A DNA stretch of 56,672 nucleotides. Origin: Lentimicrobiaceae bacterium (GTDB taxonomy: Bacteria; Bacteroidota; Bacteroidia; Bacteroidales; JALOCA01). The translations under genes were made by a program, and so were the position numbers. Below the pieces are notes generated by a model. It did no database searches. It was not told the DNA's origin and worked only from the letters and a program-made list of their open reading frames with translations. Positions 9,370 to 16,229 of this stretch are shown here, one piece after another. How positions within the stretch are numbered: the first letter of the stretch is position 1; each line of letters starts with the position of its first letter. The stretch lies in NCBI GenBank assembly GCA_023227965.1, contig JALOCA010000022.1, forward strand, positions 1 to 56,672, read 5' to 3'.

Positions 9370-9509
9370 ATAAAATAAGTAATATAGATATTTAACAAAA
9401 GTAATAAAAATATTCAATAAAAAAACTTCAATTATATAAATTTTGAAGAAAATTTTATTCCATAGTGCAAAAAAAATGAAAAAAGACTTTTTTAAATCAA
9501 ATATATACC

Positions 9510-9517
9510 TATCTTTG
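9510..9517 (+). promoter_or_regulatory. Bacteroidota -7 box for rpsU
   Basis: TATCTTTG matches the TAnnTTTG -7 consensus of the Bacteroidota primary sigma factor, 43 bases before the rpsU ATG. The -33 region is only a T-rich run near 9487-9493. The rpsU leader shows no Shine-Dalgarno sequence. Confidence 0.7.
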
Positions 9518-9560
9518 CACCCTCAAAAAAATCAGTACTCATTAAGTAGAACCATTAATT

Positions 9561-9758
9561 ATGATTATTGTTCCCGTAAAAGAAGGCGAAAGCATTGACA
9601 GAGCGTTAAAAAAATTAAAACGTAAATTTGAAAAAACAGGTGTTGTAAAAGAGTTACGTGAAAGACAAAAATTTACAAAACCTTCCATCAAACGCCGTGA
9701 GCAAGTGCTTAAAGCCATCTATATCCAAAAATTAGTTCAGGATCAGGAAAATAAATAA
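9561..9758 (+). CDS. rpsU: 30S ribosomal protein bS21
   Basis: 65 residues, the usual bS21 length. It begins MIIVPVKEGESIDRALKKLKRKFEKTGV and continues ELRERQKFTKPSIKRREQ, the conserved basic helix pair. bS21 sits on the 30S platform near the 3' end of 16S rRNA; in Bacteroidota it helps hide the anti-Shine-Dalgarno sequence. Unlike some Flavobacteriia rpsU genes, no strong Shine-Dalgarno is seen before the ATG at 9561. The gene is monocistronic: -7 box upstream, terminator 28 bases downstream. Confidence 0.98.
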   Translation: MIIVPVKEGESIDRALKKLKRKFEKTGVVKELRERQKFTKPSIKRREQVLKAIYIQKLVQDQENK

Positions 9759-9786
9759 ACCCTTAGGGCATTTTAAATAATTACTG

Positions 9787-9830
9787 AACCGTTCGCAGAC
9801 ATTACGGTGTTTGCGGACGGTTTTTTATTA
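9787..9830 (+). terminator. Rho-independent terminator of rpsU
   Basis: CCGTTCGCAGAC pairs with GTTTGCGGACGG around a short loop, followed by a TTTTTT run. Position and polarity fit termination of rpsU. Confidence 0.85.
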
Positions 9831-9909
9831 TTTTCTTTTGTTTATTAAAAATAAATGCTTAATTTTAACGTTTGAAATATAAGAGCAATGCCATTTACAA
9901 ATCAAATGC

Positions 9910-10794
9910 ATGCTAAGAGCTAAGTTTTTGAATTATATTGAAAATGAAAGAAGGTATTCTACACATACCCTAATTGCTTATGCAAATGATCTGCAACAAT
10001 TTCATGACTACTTACTTCAAGCATACAATCTTGAAAACAGTGTAAATGCAGAGCCGGAAATGATACGTTCCTGGATTGTTTCCCTGATAAACACGCCTTT
10101 ACAAACCCGAACTGTCAATAGAAAAATTTCTACGCTAAAATCATATTACAGGTTTTTACAAAAAGAAAAATTAATTTCAATAAATCCTGTAAAAACAATA
10201 TCCGGCCCCAAAACAGCACAGAAGCTCCCTGAATTTATTGAAAAAGATAAATTGGCTAAATTGCTGGACGAATTGTTAATAGGAACAGACTACCATTCGG
10301 TAAGGAATAAACTGATTATTGAACTATTCTACTCAACGGGAATGCGATTGTCTGAACTTGTCCAACTTAAATTTTCCGATTTTGACTTTAGCCGTTCAAC
10401 TGTGAAAATCAATGGAAAAAGAAATAAACAGCGACTGGTTCCAGTAACAACTACCGTTTTACAATTATTAACAACCTACAGCGATATTCAAAAAAAAGAA
10501 ACGGAGAACGAATATCATGTATTTGTATTTTCTACGAAAAAAGGAAAACAAATGCATCCGCGGGTTGTTTACGGAATTGTAAAAAACACCCTCGAAATGA
10601 TTACATCACTCGAAAAGCGTAGCCCTCACATTTTAAGACATTCTTTTGCCACCCATTTGCTTAACAACGGAGCCGACCTGAACTCAATTAAAGAATTATT
10701 GGGGCACGCAAACCTTGCAACAACTCAAATTTACACACATAACTCTTTCGAAAAGTTAAAAAATCAATATAAACAAGCCCATCCAAGGGCATAA
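9910..10794 (+). CDS. xerC: Tyrosine recombinase, XerC/XerD type
   Basis: 294 residues, standard Xer length. The N-terminal SAM-like core-binding domain (about 1-90) is followed by the catalytic domain with all expected residues visible: Arg146 (STGMRLSEL), Lys170 (INGKRNKQR), His240 and Arg243 (HILRHSFATHLL), His266 (LLGHANLATTQIY) and the nucleophile Tyr275. Xer recombinases resolve chromosome dimers at dif in the cytoplasm. The housekeeping context (between rpsU and hpf) and full length argue for a host Xer rather than a phage integrase; whether it is XerC or XerD cannot be settled from sequence alone. The ATG at 9910 is the first in frame. hpf follows after 15 bases, suggesting an operon. 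Confidence 0.9.
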   Translation: MLRAKFLNYIENERRYSTHTLIAYANDLQQFHDYLLQAYNLENSVNAEPEMIRSWIVSLINTPLQTRTVNRKISTLKSYYRFLQKEKLISINPVKTISGPKTAQKLPEFIEKDKLAKLLDELLIGTDYHSVRNKLIIELFYSTGMRLSELVQLKFSDFDFSRSTVKINGKRNKQRLVPVTTTVLQLLTTYSDIQKKETENEYHVFVFSTKKGKQMHPRVVYGIVKNTLEMITSLEKRSPHILRHSFATHLLNNGADLNSIKELLGHANLATTQIYTHNSFEKLKNQYKQAHPRA

Positions 10795-10797
10795 AAC

Positions 10798-10806
10798 AAA
10801 GGAGGA
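10798..10806 (+). promoter_or_regulatory. Strong Shine-Dalgarno before hpf
   Basis: AAAGGAGGA lies 3 bases before the ATG at 10810, giving normal spacing from the AGGAGG core. Nearly all other genes in the window lack such a motif, as usual in Bacteroidota. Confidence 0.7.
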
Positions 10807-10809
10807 CTT

Positions 10810-11106
10810 ATGAAAATCAACATCAATTCAGTTCATTTTAAATCCGATAAAAAATTAGATCAGTTTATTATCGAAAAAATTGAAAAATTGACCGGAAATT
10901 ACGACGGTATCATTGGCGGCGATGTGAAGTTAAAACTTGAAAAGTCGGAAGCTCTGGAAAATAAAGTTGCTGAAATCCGTCTCCAAATCAGAGGAAGTGA
11001 TTTGTTTGCCAAAAAACAAAGCAAAACTTTTGAAGAAGCCACCCTTGAAGCAGTAGAAGCCCTCAAAAAGCAACTTATTAAGCACAAAGATAAGAGCAGA
11101 GAATAA
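10810..11106 (+). CDS. hpf: Ribosome hibernation-promoting factor (HPF/RaiA family)
   Basis: 98 residues, short-HPF length, with the beta-alpha-beta-beta-beta-alpha pattern of the family: INSVHFKSDKKLDQFIIEKIEKL, then VKLKLEKS, AEIRLQIRGSDLFAKKQSKTFEEATLEAVEALKKQL. Short HPF binds the decoding centre of the 30S subunit and promotes 100S dimers or inactive 70S in stationary phase. It lacks the long-form dimerisation domain. The gene is 15 bases after the Xer gene and is preceded by a conspicuous Shine-Dalgarno, which may give it special translational control (inference). Confidence 0.93.
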   Translation: MKININSVHFKSDKKLDQFIIEKIEKLTGNYDGIIGGDVKLKLEKSEALENKVAEIRLQIRGSDLFAKKQSKTFEEATLEAVEALKKQLIKHKDKSRE

Positions 11107-11141
11107 CTTTTTTTTAAAGTTCTCAAAAAAAATAAAAAATA

Positions 11142-11172
11142 TTTGTTCGTATCTTAAAAGTTTCTATTTTTG
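11142..11172 (+). promoter_or_regulatory. Promoter of the tRNA-tuf operon
   Basis: TTTG at 11142-11145 and TATTTTTG (TAnnTTTG) at 11165-11172 with a 19-base spacer match the Bacteroidota -33/-7 promoter closely. The first tRNA starts 36 bases downstream of the -7 box. Confidence 0.82.
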
Positions 11173-11208
11173 CAGTCCTTTTTAAAGGGCTGCTTTTTTA
11201 TCATACAT

Positions 11209-11281
11209 GCCGATGTAGCTCAGTTGGTAGAGCAGCTGATTTGTAATCAGCTGGTCGGGGGTTCGAGTCCCTCTATCGGCT
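11209..11281 (+). tRNA. tRNA-Thr (anticodon TGT)
   Basis: 73 bases forming a full cloverleaf: acceptor GCCGATG/TATCGGC (one G-U), anticodon stem GCTGA/TCAGC with loop TTTGTAA, T-arm GGGGG-TTCGAGT-CCCTC. The 3' CCA is not encoded. First gene of the tRNA cluster upstream of tuf. Confidence 0.97.
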
Positions 11282-11312
11282 CAAGTTCTTTAACATAGCT
11301 GAAATTAATATT

Positions 11313-11394
11313 GGGGAGATACCAGAGCGGTCAAATGGGGCAGACTGTAAATCTGTTGGCGAAGCCTTCGGAGGTTCGAATCCTCCTCTCCCCA
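11313..11394 (+). tRNA. tRNA-Tyr (anticodon GTA)
   Basis: 82 bases with the long variable arm of a class II tRNA; acceptor GGGGAGA/TCTCCCC, anticodon loop CTGTAAA, T-loop TTCGAAT. CCA not encoded. Confidence 0.97.
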
Positions 11395-11400
11395 CAAACT

Positions 11401-11473
11401 GCGGAAGTAGCTCATTTGGTAGAGCGATAGCCTTCCAAGCTATAGGTGGCGGGTTCGAGCCCCGTCTTCCGCT
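11401..11473 (+). tRNA. tRNA-Gly (anticodon TCC)
   Basis: 73 bases; acceptor GCGGAAG/CTTCCGC, anticodon stem ATAGC/GCTAT with loop CTTCCAA, T-arm CGGG-TTCGAGC-CCCG. Six bases separate it from tRNA-Tyr. Confidence 0.97.
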
Positions 11474-11480
11474 CTAAAAA

Positions 11481-11549
11481 GCCGATGTAGCTCAGAGGTA
11501 GAGCATCCCGATTTAATCGGGAGGGTCAACTGAGCATCAAAGGAAAAAA
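11481..11549 (+). pseudogene. Broken tRNA-Thr-like gene with anticodon loop reading TTA
   Basis: The first 25 bases are identical to the 5' part of the next tRNA-Thr (11550-11621): acceptor strand, D-arm and base 26. An intact 5-bp anticodon stem (TCCCG/CGGGA) follows with loop ATTTAAT, formally anticodon TTA. After GGGTC the T-arm and 3' acceptor strand are missing, so a normal tRNA cannot form. The stem-loop TCCCGATTTAATCGGGA (11506-11522) resembles dispersed palindromes elsewhere in the window (33565-33581, 41704-41721). This suggests a duplicated tRNA-Thr copy disrupted by such a palindrome (inference). Confidence 0.75.
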
Positions 11550-11621
11550 GCCGATGTAGCTCAGAGGTAGAGCACTTCCTTGGTAAGGAAGGGGTCATGA
11601 GTTCAAATCTCATCATTGGCT
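11550..11621 (+). tRNA. tRNA-Thr (anticodon GGT)
   Basis: 72 bases; acceptor GCCGATG/CATTGGC, with two G-U pairs and one A-U among its seven, anticodon stem CTTCC/GGAAG with loop TTGGTAA, T-arm ATGAG-TTCAAAT-CTCAT. It is followed by tuf after 51 bases. Confidence 0.96.
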
Positions 11622-11672
11622 CAAAAGAATTTAGATAACCAAAATTGTAAACTTTTTAAACATTAAATTAAT

Positions 11673-12860
11673 ATGGCAAAAGAAAAATTCGATCGTTCAA
11701 AACCTCACGTTAACGTAGGTACTATTGGTCATATTGACCATGGGAAAACTACGCTGACTGCTGCTATTACTCTCGTTTTGGCAGATAAGGGCTTTTCGGA
11801 ATTCAGGTCATTCGATTCGATTGATAACGCTCCGGAAGAAAAAGAAAGAGGTATTACCATTAATACCGCCCATGTGGAGTATCAGACTGCCAATCGTCAT
11901 TATGCACACGTTGACTGTCCAGGACATGCCGACTACATTAAAAATATGGTTACAGGTGCAGCCCAGATGGACGGTGCTATTATCGTTGTAGCAGCTACTG
12001 ATGGTCCTATGCCCCAAACCCGCGAACATATCCTGCTTGCTCGCCAGGTAGGTGTACCTCGTTTAGTTGTATTCATGAACAAAGTTGACCTCGTTGATGA
12101 TGAAGAAATATTAGAAATCGTTGAAATGGAAATTCGCGATCTGCTTACTTTCTATGGATTTGATGGAGAAAACACTCCTGTAATTCGTGGTTCAGCTCTT
12201 GGTGGATTAAACAAAGAACCTGTTTGGGTTGAAAAAATTATGGAATTAATGGAAGCTGTTGATACATGGATTCCTCTTCCCGAACGTGCAGTGGATAAAC
12301 CCTTCCTGATGCCGATTGAAGATGTATTTTCCATTACCGGTCGTGGTACAGTAGCTACCGGGAGAATCGAAACCGGCGTTATTCACGTTGGAGACCCTGT
12401 AGATATTATTGGTATGGGTGCCGAAAAACTGAAATCAGTATGTACAGGTGTTGAAATGTTCCGTAAATTATTGGACGAAGGCGAAGCTGGAGATAATGCA
12501 GGTTTGCTTCTCCGTGGAATTGACAAAGACGAAATCCGTCGCGGAATGGTTATTGCAAAACCCGGTTCCATAAAACCCCACAAACATTTCAAAGCCGAAG
12601 TATATATTCTCAAAAAAGAAGAAGGTGGACGTCATACTCCTTTTCATAATAAATACCGTCCTCAATTCTATTTCCGTACAACAGACGTTACCGGCGAAAT
12701 TATCCTTCCCGAAGGTATTGAAATGGTAATGCCCGGCGACAACCTGAGCGTAACCGTAAACCTGATTGCTGAAATAGCAATGAACAAAGGTTTAAGATTT
12801 GCTATCCGCGAAGGTGGCCGTACCGTAGGTGCCGGACAGGTAACTGAAATCATTGACTAA
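11673..12860 (+). CDS. tuf: Elongation factor Tu
   Basis: 395 residues, full EF-Tu length. GTPase motifs are complete: G1 GHIDHGKT (19-26, with Ile where Val is usual), G3 DCPGHADY, G4 NKVD and G5 GSAL. Domains 2 and 3 follow (SITGRGTVATGRIETG, RPQFYFRTTDVTG). EF-Tu delivers aminoacyl-tRNA to the ribosomal A site. The order tRNAs-tuf-tRNA-Trp-secE-nusG-rplKAJL-rpoBC is the classic bacterial arrangement, and the whole block is probably transcribed from the promoter at 11142-11172 with possible internal starts. Confidence 0.99.
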   Translation: MAKEKFDRSKPHVNVGTIGHIDHGKTTLTAAITLVLADKGFSEFRSFDSIDNAPEEKERGITINTAHVEYQTANRHYAHVDCPGHADYIKNMVTGAAQMDGAIIVVAATDGPMPQTREHILLARQVGVPRLVVFMNKVDLVDDEEILEIVEMEIRDLLTFYGFDGENTPVIRGSALGGLNKEPVWVEKIMELMEAVDTWIPLPERAVDKPFLMPIEDVFSITGRGTVATGRIETGVIHVGDPVDIIGMGAEKLKSVCTGVEMFRKLLDEGEAGDNAGLLLRGIDKDEIRRGMVIAKPGSIKPHKHFKAEVYILKKEEGGRHTPFHNKYRPQFYFRTTDVTGEIILPEGIEMVMPGDNLSVTVNLIAEIAMNKGLRFAIREGGRTVGAGQVTEIID

Positions 12861-12949
12861 CTAAATCACTATATGCAAATAAAGGTATCCTCCATAAAAA
12901 GGGTATCTTTATTTGCCATATTAAAATTAATGTTTACAATAAAGGCAAT

Positions 12950-13022
12950 ACGGGTGTAGCTCAACTGGTAGAGTGGCGGTCTCCAAAACCGTAGGCTGTG
13001 GGTTCGATTCCTACCACCCGTG
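12950..13022 (+). tRNA. tRNA-Trp (anticodon CCA)
   Basis: 73 bases; acceptor ACGGGTG/CACCCGT, anticodon stem GCGGT/ACCGT with loop CTCCAAA, T-loop TTCGATT. It sits between tuf and secE, its standard place in many bacteria. Confidence 0.97.
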
Positions 13023-13040
13023 CTAAAAATAAGTAATTCA

Positions 13041-13235
13041 ATGGCAAACAAAGTAGTTGAATACATGAAGGAAAGTTATGATGAATTAATTCATAAAGTT
13101 TCCTGGCCCACTTGGAGTGAGTTGCAAAATAGTGCAATTGTGGTATCCGTTGCTTCCCTAATAATCGCAGTAATCGTTTATCTGATGGATATCTCATTTC
13201 AAACGTTATTAGAACAGTTTTATAAATTGTTTTAA
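13041..13235 (+). CDS. secE: Preprotein translocase subunit SecE
   Basis: 64 residues from the ATG at 13041; an upstream frame entering the tRNA-Trp is not the start. A short amphipathic helix with the conserved HKVSWPTWSEL motif (about 18-28) is followed by one membrane helix (about 32-52, SAIVVSVASLIIAVIVYLMD). This is the minimal one-helix SecE that clamps SecY. The position directly before nusG confirms it. Confidence 0.97.
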   Translation: MANKVVEYMKESYDELIHKVSWPTWSELQNSAIVVSVASLIIAVIVYLMDISFQTLLEQFYKLF

Positions 13236-13306
13236 GTAGCGTTCACTATTTTTATCTATATATAATTGTTTATTTGAAATAACCCTGTCAACTTCAACCA
13301 GCAAGT

Positions 13307-13849
13307 ATGAGCGAACAAGTGAAAAAATGGTATGTTGTAAGGGCGGTTAGCGGTGGAGAGAAAAAGGTAAAACAATACATCGAAAGCGAAATTAACCGTC
13401 TGAACCTTAAGGAATTTGTTTCACAAGTACTCATTCCGACAGAAAAAGTTTACCAAGTACGTAAAGGGAAAAAAATTAGTAAAGAACGCAATTACTTTCC
13501 CGGCTACATTCTCATCGAAGCTGTTTTGATGGGAGAAATACCTCACATTATTCGTAACGTTCCGGGTGTCCTAGGATTTCTGGGTTCAAAAAACGAACCC
13601 GTATCCCTTCGCCCCGCAGAAGTTAACCGCATCCTCGGAAAAGTTGACGAACTGAGCGAACTGGGTGAAGAAATTAACGTACCATTTATTGTAGGCGAAA
13701 CCGTTAAAGTAATTGACGGACCTTTTAACAGCTTCAGTGGTATCATTGAGGAAATTAACGAAGAAAAGAAAAAGCTGAAAGTAATGGTAAAAATTTTCGG
13801 GCGTAAAACTCCCCTTGAACTGAGTTTTATGCAAGTTGAAAAAGAATAG
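13307..13849 (+). CDS. nusG: Transcription termination/antitermination protein NusG
   Basis: 180 residues. The NGN domain starts KKWYVVRAVSGGEKKVK and contains RNYFPGYILIE and IIRNVPGVLGFLG; the C-terminal KOW domain has VGETVKVIDGPFNSFSGIIEEIN. NusG binds RNA polymerase and couples it to ribosomes or Rho. The gene lies between secE and rplK. It is of housekeeping length without insertions, unlike the specialised UpxY/NusG paralogues of Bacteroidales capsule loci. Confidence 0.98.
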   Translation: MSEQVKKWYVVRAVSGGEKKVKQYIESEINRLNLKEFVSQVLIPTEKVYQVRKGKKISKERNYFPGYILIEAVLMGEIPHIIRNVPGVLGFLGSKNEPVSLRPAEVNRILGKVDELSELGEEINVPFIVGETVKVIDGPFNSFSGIIEEINEEKKKLKVMVKIFGRKTPLELSFMQVEKE

Positions 13850-13903
13850 GCACAATCAAAAAGACAAAAAATTTTCTATTAACGCATTAGCAAAAGTCGA
13901 AAA

Positions 13904-14347
13904 ATGGCAAAAGAAGTTAGTGGATTTATTAAATTACAAATCAAGGGCGGAGCCGCCAATCCTTCACCCCCTATCGGACCTGCATTAGGATCGAAAGGTG
14001 TGAATATTATGGAATTTTGTAAACAGTTTAATGCCAGAACACAAGATCAGGGAGGGAAAATTATTCCCGTAATTATTACTGTTTTCAAAGACAAATCATT
14101 TGAATTTGTTATTAAAACTCCACCCGTGGCTGTACAGTTGCTTGAAGCAACTAAGCAGAAAAAAGGATCGGCTGAACCTAACCGCAATAAAATTAGTTCG
14201 GTAACCTGGGATCAGATTCGTGCAATCGCTGAGGTAAAAATGCAGGATTTAAATGCATTTACTTTAGAATCAGCTATGAATATGGTAGTAGGTACTGCAC
14301 GTAGCATGGGAATTACTGTTACCGGCGACAAACCTTTTGCTGAATAA
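13904..14347 (+). CDS. rplK: 50S ribosomal protein uL11
   Basis: 147 residues with the conserved GFIKLQIKGGAANPSPPIGPALGSKGVNIMEFCKQFN N-terminal segment and the rRNA-binding C-terminal domain ending IRAIAEVKMQDLNAFTLESAMNMVVGTARSMGI. uL11 forms the GTPase-associated centre with the L10/L12 stalk. It is followed by rplA after 50 bases; operon with nusG. Confidence 0.99.
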   Translation: MAKEVSGFIKLQIKGGAANPSPPIGPALGSKGVNIMEFCKQFNARTQDQGGKIIPVIITVFKDKSFEFVIKTPPVAVQLLEATKQKKGSAEPNRNKISSVTWDQIRAIAEVKMQDLNAFTLESAMNMVVGTARSMGITVTGDKPFAE

Positions 14348-14397
14348 CAACCGATTTTTATACAAGAGTCGTTATTAAACCTATAACAAATTGCGAA

Positions 14398-15093
14398 ATG
14401 GTTAAACTGACAAAAAAAAGAAAAGAAGTTTTAACAAAATTTGACAAGAATACCCAGTATTCTTTATCGGATGCCGTTAAAATTGTAAAGGATATCACCA
14501 GTACAAAATTCGACGCTTCAGTTGATTTTGACGTTCGCCTTGGAGTTGACCCCCGCAAAGCCAATCAAATGGTTCGCGGTACGGTAGCCTTACCCCATGG
14601 AACCGGAAAAACCATCCGTGTTTTGGTTTTATGTACTCCCGATAAGGAAGACGAAGCCAAAGCTGCCGGTGCCGATTTTTATGGTCTGGACGATTATATC
14701 CAGAAGATCAAAGAAGGCTGGACAGATATTGACGTGGTAATCACCATGCCCAGCGTAATGCCTAAAGTAGGCGCCCTGGGTAAAATTTTAGGTCCCCGCG
14801 GTTTAATGCCCAATCCCAAAACCGGTACGGTTACAATGGAAGTAGGCAAAGCCGTAAAAGACGTAAAAGCAGGAAAAATTGACTTTAAGGTTGATAAATA
14901 TGGTATAGTGCATGCAGGAGTTGGAAGAGTATCCTTCGATACTGAAAAACTCGTTGATAATGCAAAAGAATTTTTACAAACCATTATCAAACTCAAACCA
15001 ACAGCTGCCAAAGGTACTTACGTAAAAAGCGTTTATATCTCCAGTACTATGAGCCCGGGAGTCCGTATTGACCCTAAATCAATCACTTTATAG
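14398..15093 (+). CDS. rplA: 50S ribosomal protein uL1
   Basis: 231 residues, full length, with the family blocks VDFDVRLGVDPRKANQMVRGTVALPHGTGK and GKILGPRGLMPNPKTGTVT. uL1 forms the mobile L1 stalk at the E site and in many bacteria represses its own operon by binding the mRNA leader; no clear L1 site was identified here. rplJ follows after 33 bases. Confidence 0.99.
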   Translation: MVKLTKKRKEVLTKFDKNTQYSLSDAVKIVKDITSTKFDASVDFDVRLGVDPRKANQMVRGTVALPHGTGKTIRVLVLCTPDKEDEAKAAGADFYGLDDYIQKIKEGWTDIDVVITMPSVMPKVGALGKILGPRGLMPNPKTGTVTMEVGKAVKDVKAGKIDFKVDKYGIVHAGVGRVSFDTEKLVDNAKEFLQTIIKLKPTAAKGTYVKSVYISSTMSPGVRIDPKSITL

Positions 15094-15126
15094 TAATTAT
15101 TAAGCTAAATTTAAGGTAAATACGTC

Positions 15127-15648
15127 ATGAAAAAAGAAGAAAAGAATACTCTCATAGATTCCCTGACTAAAACTATCACAGAGAATAACTACTTGTATAT
15201 AACCGATATCGCTGATTTGAACGTTGAAAAAACCAACAAATTACGTAGGTTATGCTTCAAGAGAAATGTACAACTGATAGTCGTTAAAAATTCTCTGCTC
15301 CGCAAAGCAATGGAACGTTCCGGAAAAAACTTCGGCAATCTGTACGAAGTGCTGAAAGGAGCTACCTCCATTATGCTTGCCGATGCTGGCAATATACCGG
15401 CAAAATTGATAAAAGAATTTCGGAAAGAAAGTCCTAAACCTATACTCAAAGGGGCTTATGTTGAAGAAATGACTTATGTTGGCGACGACCAGGTTGATTC
15501 CCTTATCAATATTAAATCAAAAACCGAACTCATTGCCGATATTGTTGCATTGCTACAATCTCCTGCCAAAAATGTTATTTCCGCCCTTCAATCGGGAGGT
15601 CAGAATATTTCTGGCATACTAAAAACCTTATCGGAAAAAGCCGAATAG
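15127..15648 (+). CDS. rplJ: 50S ribosomal protein uL10
   Basis: 173 residues with the L10 rRNA-binding domain (KTNKLRRLCFKRNVQLIVVKNSLLRKAMERSG) and the C-terminal helix that carries L12 dimers. In many bacteria the L10-L12 complex binds the rplJ leader; only 33 bases separate rplA and rplJ here, leaving little room for a large leader structure. Confidence 0.98.
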   Translation: MKKEEKNTLIDSLTKTITENNYLYITDIADLNVEKTNKLRRLCFKRNVQLIVVKNSLLRKAMERSGKNFGNLYEVLKGATSIMLADAGNIPAKLIKEFRKESPKPILKGAYVEEMTYVGDDQVDSLINIKSKTELIADIVALLQSPAKNVISALQSGGQNISGILKTLSEKAE

Positions 15649-15716
15649 GTACTCTATAATTTCACAAAAGTAAAAAATTAATTAAATTATTGTAAAACAA
15701 CTAAATCTATAATAAA

Positions 15717-16097
15717 ATGGCAGATTTAAAAGCTTTTGCAGAACAACTGGTTAACTTAACCGTTAAAGAAGTAAACGAATTAGCAAAAATTTTAAAAGAA
15801 GAATACGGAATTGAACCCGCAGCAGCAGCACCAGTTATGGTAGCAGCAGCAGCAGGAAGTGGCGAAGCCGCAGCAGCCGAAGAAAAAACCCAATTTGATG
15901 TGGTTATTAAAAGCGCCGGACAATCAAAATTAGCCGTAGTTAAACTGGTGAAAGAACTCACCAGCCTTGGTTTAAAAGAAGCTAAAGAATTGGTTGATGC
16001 TGCTCCCAAAGCAATAAAAGAAGGTGTTAGCAAAGACGAAGCCGATGCACTGAAAACACAACTTGAAGAAGCTGGTGCTGAAGTAGAAATCAAATAA
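15717..16097 (+). CDS. rplL: 50S ribosomal protein bL12
   Basis: 126 residues: an N-terminal dimerisation domain (LKAFAEQLVNLTVKEVNELAKILKEEYG), an Ala-rich hinge (about 35-55) and the C-terminal factor-binding domain (EKTQFDVVIKSAGQSKLAVVKLVKELTSLGLKEAKELVD). Multiple copies form the ribosomal stalk that recruits translational GTPases. Confidence 0.99.
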   Translation: MADLKAFAEQLVNLTVKEVNELAKILKEEYGIEPAAAAPVMVAAAAGSGEAAAAEEKTQFDVVIKSAGQSKLAVVKLVKELTSLGLKEAKELVDAAPKAIKEGVSKDEADALKTQLEEAGAEVEIK

Positions 16098-16126
16098 GAA
16101 CCAGATTCGAAAGTATGAAAAGCGAT

Positions 16127-16158
16127 AGACTGCATGCCTGCAAATGGCATTGCAGTCT
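16127..16158 (+). terminator. Attenuator-like hairpin between rplL and rpoB
   Basis: AGACTGCATGCC and GGCATTGCAGTCT pair around a short loop in the 132-base gap between rplL and rpoB, followed by a weak T-rich stretch. The position equals that of the partial terminator/attenuator that lowers rpoBC relative to ribosomal genes in other bacteria. An attenuation role is inferred. Confidence 0.6.
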
Positions 16159-16229
16159 GTTGTTTACCTGTTTGTACCGGACATGTTTTTATAGTTTTCA
16201 ATTCTTCTAACTTACAAACCTAAAACCAT

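Noticed and set aside
9910..10794. Integrase of a mobile element
   Set aside because: Full-length Xer-like protein in a housekeeping cluster between rpsU and hpf, with no attachment sites or cargo beside it.
12869..13197. Minus-strand frames across tRNA-Trp and secE
   Set aside because: The VVGIEPTAYGF stretch is the typical reverse translation of a tRNA T-arm, not a gene.
15707..16201. 164-codon minus-strand frame over rplL
   Set aside because: Antisense of the Ala-rich bL12 gene; low-complexity Ser/Ala product.
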